The translations under genes and the position numbers were made by a program. A DNA stretch of 57,657 nucleotides from a virus, in IMG/VR virus record IMGVR_UViG_3300042392_002002, positions 1 through 57,657 of that record. One strand, given 5' to 3'. Positions 7,818 through 15,548 of the stretch are shown piece by piece. How positions within the stretch are numbered: the first letter of the stretch is position 1; each line of letters starts with the position of its first letter. The notes beneath the pieces were generated by a model. That model ran no database searches and was not told the DNA's origin. It worked only from the letters and a program-made list of their open reading frames with translations.

Positions 7818-8458
7818 CTACTTCCTCTTACTCTATCCACTTCTGAGCTACGCAGTTTATCTGTATATAATTTTTCCAACCATTCACGTTCATCTACAAT
7901 TCTTTTTTCTAACTCATCTCTTCTAAATAAAGTATTTTTGACAATAAAATCAATCATTTCATCATCTGTAACCCCTTCAGGTTTTGAAACAGGAGGAACG
8001 CAAACTTGAGACTTTTTAGGGTGTTCAGAAAAATCATCTATTGATATATCATTTCTTCCCAATGCACTTTTGATTTTTTCTAACAATGTATCTTCAAACC
8101 ATTCTTCTACAATATATCTTAAATAGTTTCTTCTTACCGGTATATCAGTTTCTAAATCATCTATAATATCTTCAGGTATTGAAAATTCTCCTGATTCAAA
8201 ATTTCGTTCACTTGTTTTTCTTTTGTCATCCCAAGCATCGTGATCATGGTTAAAATCTATAATAGCTTGAGCTATTTCCATACCATTATTACACCATTCA
8301 AAAGTATAGCTAAACGCATAGTCCTTTGTTTGATACATTTTAGATCCTGAAAAATAGTTATTTAACCAATTATATATTAGTTTTTCAACGTTTGGTGTTG
8401 GTTTTGGGTATTTCTTATTTACCTCCTCTTTTAATATTTTTCTAATTAGGTGTTTCAT
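7811..8458 (-). CDS. Leader-bearing protein, first gene of the leader operon
   Basis: 215 residues. Leader MKHLIRKILKEE (1-12). The body is charged and mostly helical: KLIYNWLNNYFSGSK, AQAIIDFNHDHDAWDD, NYLRYIVEEWFEDTLLEKI and a basic-acidic C-terminal helix (RRDELEKRIVDEREWLEKLY). HDHD could bind metal but fits no family I know. Preceded by GTATTTAT 6 nt before the ATG and by a terminator for the genes further upstream, so this is where the operon 8458-3451 is transcribed from. Confidence 0.75.
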   Translation of the reverse strand: MKHLIRKILKEEVNKKYPKPTPNVEKLIYNWLNNYFSGSKMYQTKDYAFSYTFEWCNNGMEIAQAIIDFNHDHDAWDDKRKTSERNFESGEFSIPEDIIDDLETDIPVRRNYLRYIVEEWFEDTLLEKIKSALGRNDISIDDFSEHPKKSQVCVPPVSKPEGVTDDEMIDFIVKNTLFRRDELEKRIVDEREWLEKLYTDKLRSSEVDRVRGSRW

Positions 8459-8464
8459 ATTATT

Positions 8465-8472
8465 ATAAATAC
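8465..8472 (-). promoter_or_regulatory. Late-type promoter box GTATTTAT
   Basis: GTATTTAT on the minus strand, 6 nt before the ATG at 8458 and just after a terminator; the presumed promoter of the five-gene leader operon. Confidence 0.5.
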
Positions 8473-8479
8473 CTTAGAT

Positions 8480-8510
8480 AAAAAAAAATCCTCACATTTT
8501 AAGTGAAGAT
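8480..8510 (-). terminator. Intrinsic terminator after the gene at 8527
   Basis: ATCCTCAC (8488-8495) pairs with GTGAAGAT (8503-8510) with one internal mismatch, and a run of T follows on the minus strand (A at 8480-8488). It separates the DUF2237 operon from the leader operon. Confidence 0.65.
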
Positions 8511-8526
8511 TGATTTAAAATGTCTT

Positions 8527-9159
8527 TTATTCGTTATCTTTGGCGAACTCAGTCATGTATGAATAATCTGTAGTGTGATATGTTTTATTCTCCACCGAAT
8601 ATATATTTAAATCTATTTCATAACCAGGATTCTTATCTATCCTATTAAATGTCCAAGCTCTGTCAAACCAAATTATCCTGTTGTTGGGATAAATAAAATA
8701 ATTACCATTATCCATTTTGAATACGTGACCACATTTGTGTTCAGGTGTTTCAGAAAAACCTAAATCAAGATTGTTTCTATTTTCGTGAGACCAATCAAGT
8801 GTGAATAGATATGTTCCCACTCTTTTAACTCCAGTGATTGATATTAAATCGGCTCTTAAACCTGATAGTCTCTCCCTAACTTTTACGTCAATGTAAGGAC
8901 TAAAACAATCCCAATATATATGTTCAGTTAAATCTAATACTTCCGCATCTTCTTTCCATACAAATGCGTGTATTGGTCTTCGTGTCCAATTTACTCCGTT
9001 CTCCAAGAATGCCTCAAATAAAGGTGTTCTCCCTTGAATCGATGCAACCGAATGAACATCACATGGTGTAAATTCACCATTTCCTTTTTTATGGTTAAAT
9101 AAAAATTCGTTTCTAATTAAACAGTTAATTATTGGTAGGTTTGCATTTAAATATGACAT
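8527..9159 (-). CDS. Conserved-looking hypothetical protein
   Basis: 210 residues from the ATG at 9159 (MSYLNANLPIINCLIRNEFL). This start is preferred because the upstream small gene ends in TAA two bases before it (TAATATG). The sequence is well structured, rich in Trp, His and aromatic residues (FTPCDVHSVASIQGR, GVNWTRRPIHAFVW, HIYWDCFSPY, NRIIWFDRAWTFNR), with the look of a globular enzyme or structural protein, but I cannot name its family. No leader. Co-transcribed behind the DUF2237 and Cys-motif genes; terminator at 8480-8510. Confidence 0.75.
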   Translation of the reverse strand: MSYLNANLPIINCLIRNEFLFNHKKGNGEFTPCDVHSVASIQGRTPLFEAFLENGVNWTRRPIHAFVWKEDAEVLDLTEHIYWDCFSPYIDVKVRERLSGLRADLISITGVKRVGTYLFTLDWSHENRNNLDLGFSETPEHKCGHVFKMDNGNYFIYPNNRIIWFDRAWTFNRIDKNPGYEIDLNIYSVENKTYHTTDYSYMTEFAKDNE

Positions 9160-9160
9160 A

Positions 9161-9325
9161 TTACTTTGTCTTCTTAACACAGTTAGGGTATCTCTTACCA
9201 AACATTGTCTTCATACCTTTTTGAGTATATCCTGCCCAACATTTTTCTGTAAGTTCACCTTCTTTCATTACTCTTTTAACTAATGAAATAAGTTCTGATT
9301 CTGTTAATCTTATTATTTTTTTCAT
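9161..9325 (-). CDS. 54-residue leader-bearing Cys-motif microprotein
   Basis: Short gene from the ATG at 9325. The N-terminus MKKIIRLTESELISLVKRVMKE has the leader layout and ends in Met-Lys-Glu before Gly. The C-terminal half is a compact basic motif, CWAGYTQKGMKTMFGKRYPN followed by CVKK, with two cysteines bracketing Gly-Tyr and Gly-Lys-Arg. I have the impression that similar Cys-Gly-Tyr tails occur in other large phages, but cannot confirm it. The gene sits exactly between the DUF2237 stop and the next ATG with 1-nt gaps, which strongly supports it being real despite its size. Confidence 0.75.
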   Translation of the reverse strand: MKKIIRLTESELISLVKRVMKEGELTEKCWAGYTQKGMKTMFGKRYPNCVKKTK

Positions 9326-9326
9326 A

Positions 9327-9803
9327 TTACCTGTTGTATGGCCTAAACCTTGCTGGGTTTGCCTTTATTGCCGACTTTGGGAATCTTAACCCAACCCCCT
9401 GTTGTCTTGCGTTTTTAAGTGTTCTTGCGTATTCATCAAGTTCTTGTTCAATACCACCAATTATATTTAATGTTTTAATGTTTGTTGAACTTTTAATCAT
9501 TTCAGGAGCAACTCCCTCTTTGTTTGCCTCTTCCCATCTTTTTGCACATAAACACCATTTGTCACCAGGTTCCAACATATCAAGATTGTTCCCCATTGAA
9601 TTGGTAAACTCTAAAAACTCTTCTGTTACTTTTGCGCACACCGTATGACTTCCTGTGTCATTATTTCCTGTTCTACAATACCCATCCTTGTAAAACCCTG
9701 TCATTGGATTTCTTGAACATGGTTTTAATTTCTCACCATAAAGATTCTTATCTTCATTAAATTCTTCTCTTAATATTCTTCTTATAGATTCTTGTAGGTT
9801 CAT
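9327..9803 (-). CDS. DUF2237 protein with packaging leader
   Basis: 158 residues. Leader MNLQESIRRILREE (1-14, Leu-Arg-Glu at 11-13), then a typical DUF2237 domain: KLKPCSRNPMTGFYKDGYCR, GSHTVCAKVTEEFLEF, PGDKWCLCAKRWEEA, GVAPEM. DUF2237 is a small Cys-rich bacterial domain of unknown function, with conserved cysteines all present here. The C-terminus (YARTLKNARQQGVGLRFPK) is a basic extension. A cellular domain joined to the phage leader illustrates the plug-in nature of the leader. CTATTTAT lies 4 nt before the ATG, and two further genes follow with 1-nt spacing. Confidence 0.88.
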   Translation of the reverse strand: MNLQESIRRILREEFNEDKNLYGEKLKPCSRNPMTGFYKDGYCRTGNNDTGSHTVCAKVTEEFLEFTNSMGNNLDMLEPGDKWCLCAKRWEEANKEGVAPEMIKSSTNIKTLNIIGGIEQELDEYARTLKNARQQGVGLRFPKSAIKANPARFRPYNR

Positions 9804-9807
9804 AATG

Positions 9808-9815
9808 ATAAATAG
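9808..9815 (-). promoter_or_regulatory. Late-type promoter box CTATTTAT
   Basis: CTATTTAT on the minus strand, 4 nt before the ATG at 9803 (DUF2237 operon). Confidence 0.45.
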
Positions 9816-9818
9816 TAT

Positions 9819-10538
9819 TCACATATACATTATTTGCCACTTACCTTTAAAATCCTCCACAAGACATGTGGAGTTCTCACAGAAGTCTCCTGAATTCATA
9901 TAATCCACATCTAACTTAGGTTGGTGAATGTGTCCACATACCGCAACATCAAATCCTTTTTGTTTTGATAAACCTTTTGCGTTTTCCTCAAAATCAGACA
10001 CAAAGTTGATTGCCCCCTTTACAGATTGTTTAATATCATTTGCCAATGAATGGTATGGTAAGTTAAACTTTCTTCTTATGTAGTTATAAAATGTATTTAA
10101 TCTTATCACCAAATCATATGACCATCCACCAAGAACTGCCAACCATCTTACTTTCATAATAACAAAGTCCAATACGTCTCCATGAAAACAATAGTAACTT
10201 CTTCCGTCCGCTCCGATGTGTGTGTATTTTCTAACAATCTCTATGTTGTTTAATAAGAACGGAACAAATGGTTTTAAAAAGTCATCGTGATTTCCTCTAA
10301 TATATACTACCTTTGTTCCATCTTCTGATCGTTTCATAAACCGTCTGAATATCTTTGAACAATCTTTTTTCCATTTACCACCACCCTTTAATGCCCATCC
10401 ATCAATAATGTCACCATTTAATATTAGTGTTTCAGATTCATTCTCTTCTAAGAATCTTAATATCTTATTTGTTTGTGATTGTCTGGCGCCTAAATGTAAA
10501 TCACTCATTATAATTGTTCTCCACTTTTTCATTTCCAA
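9819..10538 (-). CDS. LpxH-like metallophosphoesterase
   Basis: 239 residues, calcineurin-like fold. Motifs in order: IIMSDLHLGARQSQ (D-x-H), LILNGDIIDGW (GD), VVYIRGNHDDF (GNHD), YCFHGDVLDF and VAVCGHIHQPKL (GHxH). The overall pattern, including GGKWKKDCSKIFRRF, matches the UDP-2,3-diacylglucosamine pyrophosphatase-like proteins (LpxH/COG2908 group) common in Bacteroidota. Cellular relatives act in lipid A synthesis at the inner membrane. Start at 10538 or the second ATG at 10532. It overlaps the glycosyltransferase upstream by 10 nt, so the pair may modify host lipopolysaccharide; that role is inferred. Confidence 0.85.
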   Translation of the reverse strand: MEMKKWRTIIMSDLHLGARQSQTNKILRFLEENESETLILNGDIIDGWALKGGGKWKKDCSKIFRRFMKRSEDGTKVVYIRGNHDDFLKPFVPFLLNNIEIVRKYTHIGADGRSYYCFHGDVLDFVIMKVRWLAVLGGWSYDLVIRLNTFYNYIRRKFNLPYHSLANDIKQSVKGAINFVSDFEENAKGLSKQKGFDVAVCGHIHQPKLDVDYMNSGDFCENSTCLVEDFKGKWQIMYM

Positions 10539-11251
10539 TAACCTTTGTCGTTTGTAAAGTATTCTTTGTTATTTTTGTTGAAAAATGATGATAACATAAG
10601 TCTTAACATATACATCACACCTTTGTTTTCAAATCTTCTTGGTGGTGTATATACAATATTGTTTATTCTTCCGAATTTCTTTGGTTTAATTTGTTTTGAA
10701 AGCATATAATCTTCAGCAACTTTAATCTCTTCATCAAAACCTCCGATTGACTTAAACGTTTCTGAACGAACTAACATATATCCACCAAGGCAGAATGGTG
10801 TTGACCACTTGGAGAGTGTCTGTATTAAATCAAATACCTTATACACGTAATTATAATTCCCATTATCAGAACGAAACTTTGTTGTTACTAGATCTAAATT
10901 GTGTTTTTTTATCTTTATTACCGATCTTATTAATACCTTTGGGTCTAATAAGAATACATCAGCATCCATAAACAACACATATGGTGTTGTAACAAGTTTG
11001 AATCCGTTGTTTCTTGCTATTGCTGGAAGTCCACCATCCATTACTCGTAAGACAAACAGGTCGGTTCTATTCACATACTCTAACCTTGTAATTAGATCTA
11101 ATTTTGTTATCCCATCATTTGATGCGTCACATACAACAACTTTTACGTTATGTATATCAACTTGATAGTTTAATAGGTCCAACGTTTTTAATATAATATC
11201 CTTTTCGTTTTTACAAGGTATTACAATCGTTACAAGATTTGATAACTCCAT
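10529..11251 (-). CDS. Family 2 glycosyltransferase
   Basis: 240 residues, GT-A fold. LVTIVIPCKNEKDIILKTL at the N-terminus is the nucleotide-sugar binding strand and loop; LPAIARNNGFKL and VLFMDADVF (D-x-D metal site near residue 95) follow, then GGYMLVRSETFKSIGGFDE and VAEDYMLSKQIK (the catalytic-base ED region). A complete single-domain GT2 enzyme transferring a sugar to lipid, glycan or protein; acceptor unknown. Directly upstream of the LpxH-like gene with a 10-nt overlap, suggesting a shared surface-glycan job. Confidence 0.88.
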   Translation of the reverse strand: MELSNLVTIVIPCKNEKDIILKTLDLLNYQVDIHNVKVVVCDASNDGITKLDLITRLEYVNRTDLFVLRVMDGGLPAIARNNGFKLVTTPYVLFMDADVFLLDPKVLIRSVIKIKKHNLDLVTTKFRSDNGNYNYVYKVFDLIQTLSKWSTPFCLGGYMLVRSETFKSIGGFDEEIKVAEDYMLSKQIKPKKFGRINNIVYTPPRRFENKGVMYMLRLMLSSFFNKNNKEYFTNDKGYWK

Positions 11252-11336
11252 ATTTTTTTTTATACTTAAAATAATCTTTACGATCTTTTAAAATTATTAA
11301 AACTAAAGACAACACTACTAATAAAATTAAAACCAC
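11211..11336 (-). CDS. Possible membrane microprotein overlapping the glycosyltransferase start
   Basis: 41-residue frame from a GTG at 11336, overlapping the start of the glycosyltransferase gene by 41 nt. It encodes a very hydrophobic helix (VVLILLVVLSLVLIILKD) followed by a basic KDYFKYKKKYG tail, a typical small single-pass membrane protein. There is no ATG in the frame, so the start is uncertain; a chance frame in AT-rich DNA is quite possible. Confidence 0.25.
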   Translation of the reverse strand: MVLILLVVLSLVLIILKDRKDYFKYKKKYGVIKSCNDCNTL

Positions 11337-11432
11337 AATTCTTTTTAATAATAGATAGTTATAAATTTACTTAAACATAATTTTAAAATCAAACTTAACT
11401 TTTTGGTAACATAAAAAACCACAATATGTTAT

Positions 11433-14249
11433 TTAAGCCGTTTTCATCCCATCAGGATTTTTAATGGCCTCTATTACTTTACTTTGGTTTAATCCAGTGT
11501 CTAATCTTGATTGACAGGCAACATCAATTAATTCTTTGTCGGATTTTCCGTCTTTTACCGCGGCTTCTAATTTTCTTCCGAATTTTTGAAAGAATCCGGG
11601 ACCATTCCAACTTGCGTATGACATATGCACTAATAATCCTTTATTTCCCATAATTTTTTCTTTGGTCTTAGAGTCTTTAATATAACTACTCATGTTTTTA
11701 TTAAAGTATTTTTCCATAATTTCAGTTGCAAGATCTTCTAATTTTTCTTTTTTATCTCCACCTCTATATAACCATTTCCATTTTTTACAAAAGTTACCCA
11801 TGTTTGTCCATTTCATGTTTTTACCTTCACCACTAGATGTGGCTCCAGCTGCGATTTTTTCATCGTCTATAATCTTAAAAAATTCTTTTCCTTTATCAGT
11901 GCTTTCAATATTACCATTATACCTATCCAAACCAAACATAGTCTCAGTTGATTTACCCATACGGCTAGTTGGGTGCGGGCAAAATGGATTCCAATATCCT
12001 CCTTCAAAATTTGCAATTACTTTTTTTGTTATTGTTTTAAAATCGGAATCTGTGGTGGTTGTATTATTACTTGTTGTGTCACCACTTGTTGTATTATTGC
12101 TTGTTGTATCACTACTTTTTGTGTTTGTTTTGTTTTTGAATAATTTTTCTTTAATTTTGGATAAAATACCTTTTATACCAAATAAATCATTTTCTGATGA
12201 GTTTGTTGTTAAAGATGTATTAGTGTTATCAACATTTAAACCATCTTTAGTTGGGTGAGGTGGATATTTATTTGGGTCTGTATATTTGAAAAAGTATTGG
12301 TGAATTTTATTACCAGATGGATTTACAAAATGGTCTTTTCCGTCAAAAGTGATTGGTGTTATGTCTTGATATCCTTTTGAACTTAATTGTTGTTTTAAAG
12401 GACCTACTTGATCTAAAGCTCGTTTTTCTGAACTACCACCAGTAGATCCTCTTGTTGAAATTCCCATGTATGCTTTACCATCAGTACTAGGACCAATAGT
12501 TGCGCTCCACGTTACCGTAGAGTTTTTAGAATCTACATTTAACTTTAAATCAGTTATGTCAGGGTTAATTCCATCATCATAAAGTTTTTTTAGTTTCTCC
12601 TCAATTTGGGTTCCAATAAGAGCCCCTTGTTTGTCAGATTTTCGTCTTTCAAACGCATGAAGTAAATCAGCATCTCCTGGTATTGGTGATTTCCAAGTAG
12701 CCCCAAATGTTTCTTCTTTTATTAACATTTTTTTTATATTTTTGTAATTAATCTGATTTGGAATTAAATCTTTTTTTCTAATTAAGTTGTAATTTTCATT
12801 AACATTATTAGTTTCTTTAATTTTTTCTTTAAGAATTCTTGCAAATTCATTTTGTATCATTTTAGTAAATTTAACATATGGAGAGTCATCAGATTCAGAA
12901 TTATATTTATATTTACCTTCAGGTGGTCGTTTAGATCTACCTAAATAAGACAATCCTGAAATATTGGTAATACATTTATGTCCACCACTATTTGATTTAA
13001 TTAAATCCCAAGCGTTTACACTAATTGAGTCCAACATTTTCATTTCGTTTTGTGTCAATTCACTAAATGGTTTTTTCATTACAACATCAATATCATTTAA
13101 TATTTTTTCACCATTATCCATTCTTTTAAATTCTTTTCCATACAAAGCATTAAAGTCTTTAAATGTAAAACCAACAGATTCTTCATTAAAACTTTTTCCT
13201 GATTCAGATATCCATTTAATTGTGGACAAAGGAATGTCTTTATTTTGTAATTGTGATTTCCACTTGTTTAAGACCTCATCTTTAATTTCACCTAAGTTCA
13301 CACCTTTAAGTGCTCTTTCTTTCTTAAATGGATTACAAGACGCTTGTACCAACCCTAAGGGCCAAGCAATCACCAAGAAGTCAGCGTCAGGATTATTTCT
13401 GAATGGTGTGTATCTATCATATGATCCTGGTTTCATCATACTACCTCCACCATATTGAACTATTATCCCATCATCAACTTTAACATTCTTATTTATCTTC
13501 ATTGATTGGACATACATCTCTTTATTTTTTTCTAATGTGTCCACATCAGCATATCCACTATCTTTAATTTGAGATTTAATATACATTAAAATACTTAATA
13601 GTGATGGATTTGCATTCATTACGATATTTTCTAAAAATTTTGGTTTGTTTTTAAATGCTAATAATAATTTATTGGTTACCATTCCCATAACCATTTTGTT
13701 TTTTTGTAATGATTGATCTTTATCTACCTTAAACAAATAATTCATTACCTCTTCGGGTGTTATATCGTATTGTGCGTAGTTTGCTGAATCAACAGTAGAA
13801 ATTAAAGTTATATCGTCTGATGGAAAAATGTCGTTTGGTGATACGGTTTGAGATATTGTCTCAACGTTTGATCTTGACGCTTTAAAATTGGTTGATGTTC
13901 CTTGTTCTACACCAGCTTGCGTATCGTGATGGTCAGTATGTATAACAAACATTGGTTTACCGTGAGCAAAGTCAACTAACACCGGCATAACATCACCTTC
14001 GGCGTCTAATTTTTTAATTGCAAATTCCTTATCACCATATTGGATAATTTCAGAGTCAACCACTTTAATTCCATTTTGTTCTAAGTAGTTTTTCATACCT
14101 AAAGCAGTTGTCACTCCATCCAAATCCTGATGAAAATATATTTTTGCCTTAGGATATCGTTTAGATAATTCTTTTATGTTTCTAATACCAGACTCAAAAA
14201 TTAATTTTTTTGATTCTTCTGTTAATATTTGTATTACAAGATCTTTCAT
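11433..14249 (-). CDS. Leader + DHH phosphoesterase + middle domain + lysozyme-like domain
   Basis: 938 residues. The leader MKDLVIQILTEE ends in Leu-Thr-Glu at 9-11. Residues ~33-480 carry a DHH-family phosphoesterase pattern: FHQDLDG (39-45), Asp92 in LVDFAHG, TDHHD (105-109) and Asp154, the four metal sites typical of RecJ/NrnA-like nucleases and phosphodiesterases. NIKKMLIKEE (~504-513) is a second leader-like site, Ile-Lys-Glu at 510-512. An unidentified domain follows to ~665, then a Ser/Thr/Asn linker with repeats of DTTSNNTTS (~670-743). The C-terminal ~195 residues start NFEGGYWNPF and contain RMGKSTETMFGLDR and SYASWNGPGFFQKFG, which I read as a lysozyme-like muramidase with the Glu of FEGG as candidate acid. 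Cleavage at the two sites would separate leader, DHH part and the middle/lysozyme part. Confidence 0.78.
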   Translation of the reverse strand: MKDLVIQILTEESKKLIFESGIRNIKELSKRYPKAKIYFHQDLDGVTTALGMKNYLEQNGIKVVDSEIIQYGDKEFAIKKLDAEGDVMPVLVDFAHGKPMFVIHTDHHDTQAGVEQGTSTNFKASRSNVETISQTVSPNDIFPSDDITLISTVDSANYAQYDITPEEVMNYLFKVDKDQSLQKNKMVMGMVTNKLLLAFKNKPKFLENIVMNANPSLLSILMYIKSQIKDSGYADVDTLEKNKEMYVQSMKINKNVKVDDGIIVQYGGGSMMKPGSYDRYTPFRNNPDADFLVIAWPLGLVQASCNPFKKERALKGVNLGEIKDEVLNKWKSQLQNKDIPLSTIKWISESGKSFNEESVGFTFKDFNALYGKEFKRMDNGEKILNDIDVVMKKPFSELTQNEMKMLDSISVNAWDLIKSNSGGHKCITNISGLSYLGRSKRPPEGKYKYNSESDDSPYVKFTKMIQNEFARILKEKIKETNNVNENYNLIRKKDLIPNQINYKNIKKMLIKEETFGATWKSPIPGDADLLHAFERRKSDKQGALIGTQIEEKLKKLYDDGINPDITDLKLNVDSKNSTVTWSATIGPSTDGKAYMGISTRGSTGGSSEKRALDQVGPLKQQLSSKGYQDITPITFDGKDHFVNPSGNKIHQYFFKYTDPNKYPPHPTKDGLNVDNTNTSLTTNSSENDLFGIKGILSKIKEKLFKNKTNTKSSDTTSNNTTSGDTTSNNTTTTDSDFKTITKKVIANFEGGYWNPFCPHPTSRMGKSTETMFGLDRYNGNIESTDKGKEFFKIIDDEKIAAGATSSGEGKNMKWTNMGNFCKKWKWLYRGGDKKEKLEDLATEIMEKYFNKNMSSYIKDSKTKEKIMGNKGLLVHMSYASWNGPGFFQKFGRKLEAAVKDGKSDKELIDVACQSRLDTGLNQSKVIEAIKNPDGMKTA

Positions 14250-14254
14250 ATTAT

Positions 14255-14262
14255 ATAAATAC
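14255..14262 (-). promoter_or_regulatory. Late-type promoter box GTATTTAT
   Basis: GTATTTAT on the minus strand, 5 nt before the ATG at 14249. Confidence 0.5.
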
Positions 14263-14307
14263 TTTAAAAAAAATTAAATAAATAATAGTTGATTTAAAAA
14301 ATATTTG

Positions 14308-14315
14308 TATATTTG
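14308..14315 (+). promoter_or_regulatory. Host-type -7 box TATATTTG
   Basis: TATATTTG ends 4 nt before the ATG at 14320. In Bacteroidota the -7 element TAnnTTTG places transcription starts a few bases downstream, so this mRNA probably begins at or next to the AUG. Confidence 0.65.
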
Positions 14316-14319
14316 TAAC

Positions 14320-14670
14320 ATGATAATGAAAAAAATTAATGACCGAGTTTATGAGTTCTTTGATCTTAAACCAGAAGATGAGAACATCGAAATAACTAAT
14401 GTAATAACTTCTAAATCTGAAGATAATAATTATTGGTTATACGACGAATTAAAAACCGCCGATTTAGATGTTAGTTCGTGGATGAAAGATTTAGTTGACG
14501 ATAATGACAATGATTATGATGATTATGAGGATGTCCAAGTAATAACAAAACCTAAATCAAAGAGAGATGAATTAGTTGATAGTTTAAACTATCTTAAATC
14601 TAAAGAATTTAAAACTAAACAAGATCGTGAGTCCATCTATACTTTAGAAGTGATTTTAAAAAATATGTAA
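14320..14670 (+). CDS. Small acidic protein
   Basis: 116 residues from the ATG at 14320 (114 from 14326). A rare plus-strand gene with its own host-type promoter directly before the start. The sequence is strongly acidic (DLVDDNDNDYDDYEDVQVI) with a basic, helical C-terminal half (KPKSKRDELVDSLNYLKSKE). Such acidic small proteins are common as early phage regulators or DNA mimics, but nothing specific supports a role here. Convergent with the next minus-strand gene (7-nt gap). Confidence 0.65.
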   Translation: MIMKKINDRVYEFFDLKPEDENIEITNVITSKSEDNNYWLYDELKTADLDVSSWMKDLVDDNDNDYDDYEDVQVITKPKSKRDELVDSLNYLKSKEFKTKQDRESIYTLEVILKNM

Positions 14671-14677
14671 TTAATTA

Positions 14678-15469
14678 TTATAAATTGTTAACCGCATCAG
14701 TATTTGTTTCCATGTGATTACTATTTTTTACACTTGAAACAATTTTGGATATAAAATTTTTAGCGTCATCGTTTTGAGATCCAAATGAGGTATAATAATA
14801 TTTAACTTTTGAACTATTGTCTTTAACAAATTTCTTATAAAAATTACCTACTGACCCACCCATCCAAATGTCCACAAGTAAAATTTCACTAAAATCACCT
14901 GAGTTAGAATTTAGTAATTCTTTTCCAGGTTTATATCCACCAGAAAATAAATAAAGTATTTTAGAAGATGGTGTAATATTATTTTCCTTTAAAGACTCTA
15001 AAACTTTTTTATATGAATTAAGACCACTTACCTTATGGTCATTAGCAACAAATATAGTATATTTATCTTTTAATTTATTAACATAATCCCACATATATAC
15101 CCCACTTTTTTTTCCACCAACATTTATTCCACCATAAACCATAAGTAATGGGGCTGTTTTATTTTTAGAAAACAATATTTCACCATAATCATTAATAGAC
15201 GTTTTACCTATTAACTCGTCATTATTTAATTTATTTGTTACCTCATCACCATATGATTTGCCAAATTCTTTTTTATATGCCAATTTTGTTTTTGGTCCCA
15301 TAACACCATCAATACCATCGTTATTTGGTCCAGACAATCCAATATTATAACCTTTATTAACTAAATCTGTTTGAATTTTGATTATTTCATCATTTTTTTC
15401 TTCAGATATTAATGTTTTAATATTACCTAACTTAGATTCTAACAATATTTTAAATCTATTTACATCCAT
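14678..15469 (-). CDS. Leader-bearing peptidoglycan-binding protein
   Basis: 263 residues. The N-terminus MDVNRFKILLESKLGNIKTL followed by ISEE offers two cleavage-like sites (Leu-Leu-Glu at 9-11 and Ile-Ser-Glu at 21-23). Residues ~30-70 form a peptidoglycan-binding type 1 repeat (IQTDLVNKGYNIGLSG, DGIDGVMGPKTKLAYKKEFG). The remaining ~180 residues look like an alpha/beta domain with a hydrophobic strand and glycine turn (PLLMVYGGINVGGKKSGVY, SSKILYLFSGGYKPGKELL), perhaps hydrolase-like, but no catalytic set is clear. A packaged protein that binds cell wall during entry is a reasonable guess. ATATTTAT lies 18 nt before the ATG. Confidence 0.72.
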   Translation of the reverse strand: MDVNRFKILLESKLGNIKTLISEEKNDEIIKIQTDLVNKGYNIGLSGPNNDGIDGVMGPKTKLAYKKEFGKSYGDEVTNKLNNDELIGKTSINDYGEILFSKNKTAPLLMVYGGINVGGKKSGVYMWDYVNKLKDKYTIFVANDHKVSGLNSYKKVLESLKENNITPSSKILYLFSGGYKPGKELLNSNSGDFSEILLVDIWMGGSVGNFYKKFVKDNSSKVKYYYTSFGSQNDDAKNFISKIVSSVKNSNHMETNTDAVNNL

Positions 15470-15487
15470 TATTCTATTTTATTAATA

Positions 15488-15495
15488 ATAAATAT
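15488..15495 (-). promoter_or_regulatory. Late-type promoter box ATATTTAT
   Basis: ATATTTAT on the minus strand, 18 nt before the ATG at 15469; divergent from the plus-strand UvrC-like gene. Confidence 0.4.
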
Positions 15496-15536
15496 TGATT
15501 AATAAATTTTTACTTAAAATTACCATAAAAAATTAC

Positions 15537-15544
15537 TATATTTG
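15537..15544 (+). promoter_or_regulatory. Host-type -7 box TATATTTG before a GTG start
   Basis: TATATTTG ends exactly 4 nt before the GTG at 15549, the same spacing as at eight other genes here. This spacing is what identifies GTG at 15549 as the start. Confidence 0.6.
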
Positions 15545-15548
15545 TATT

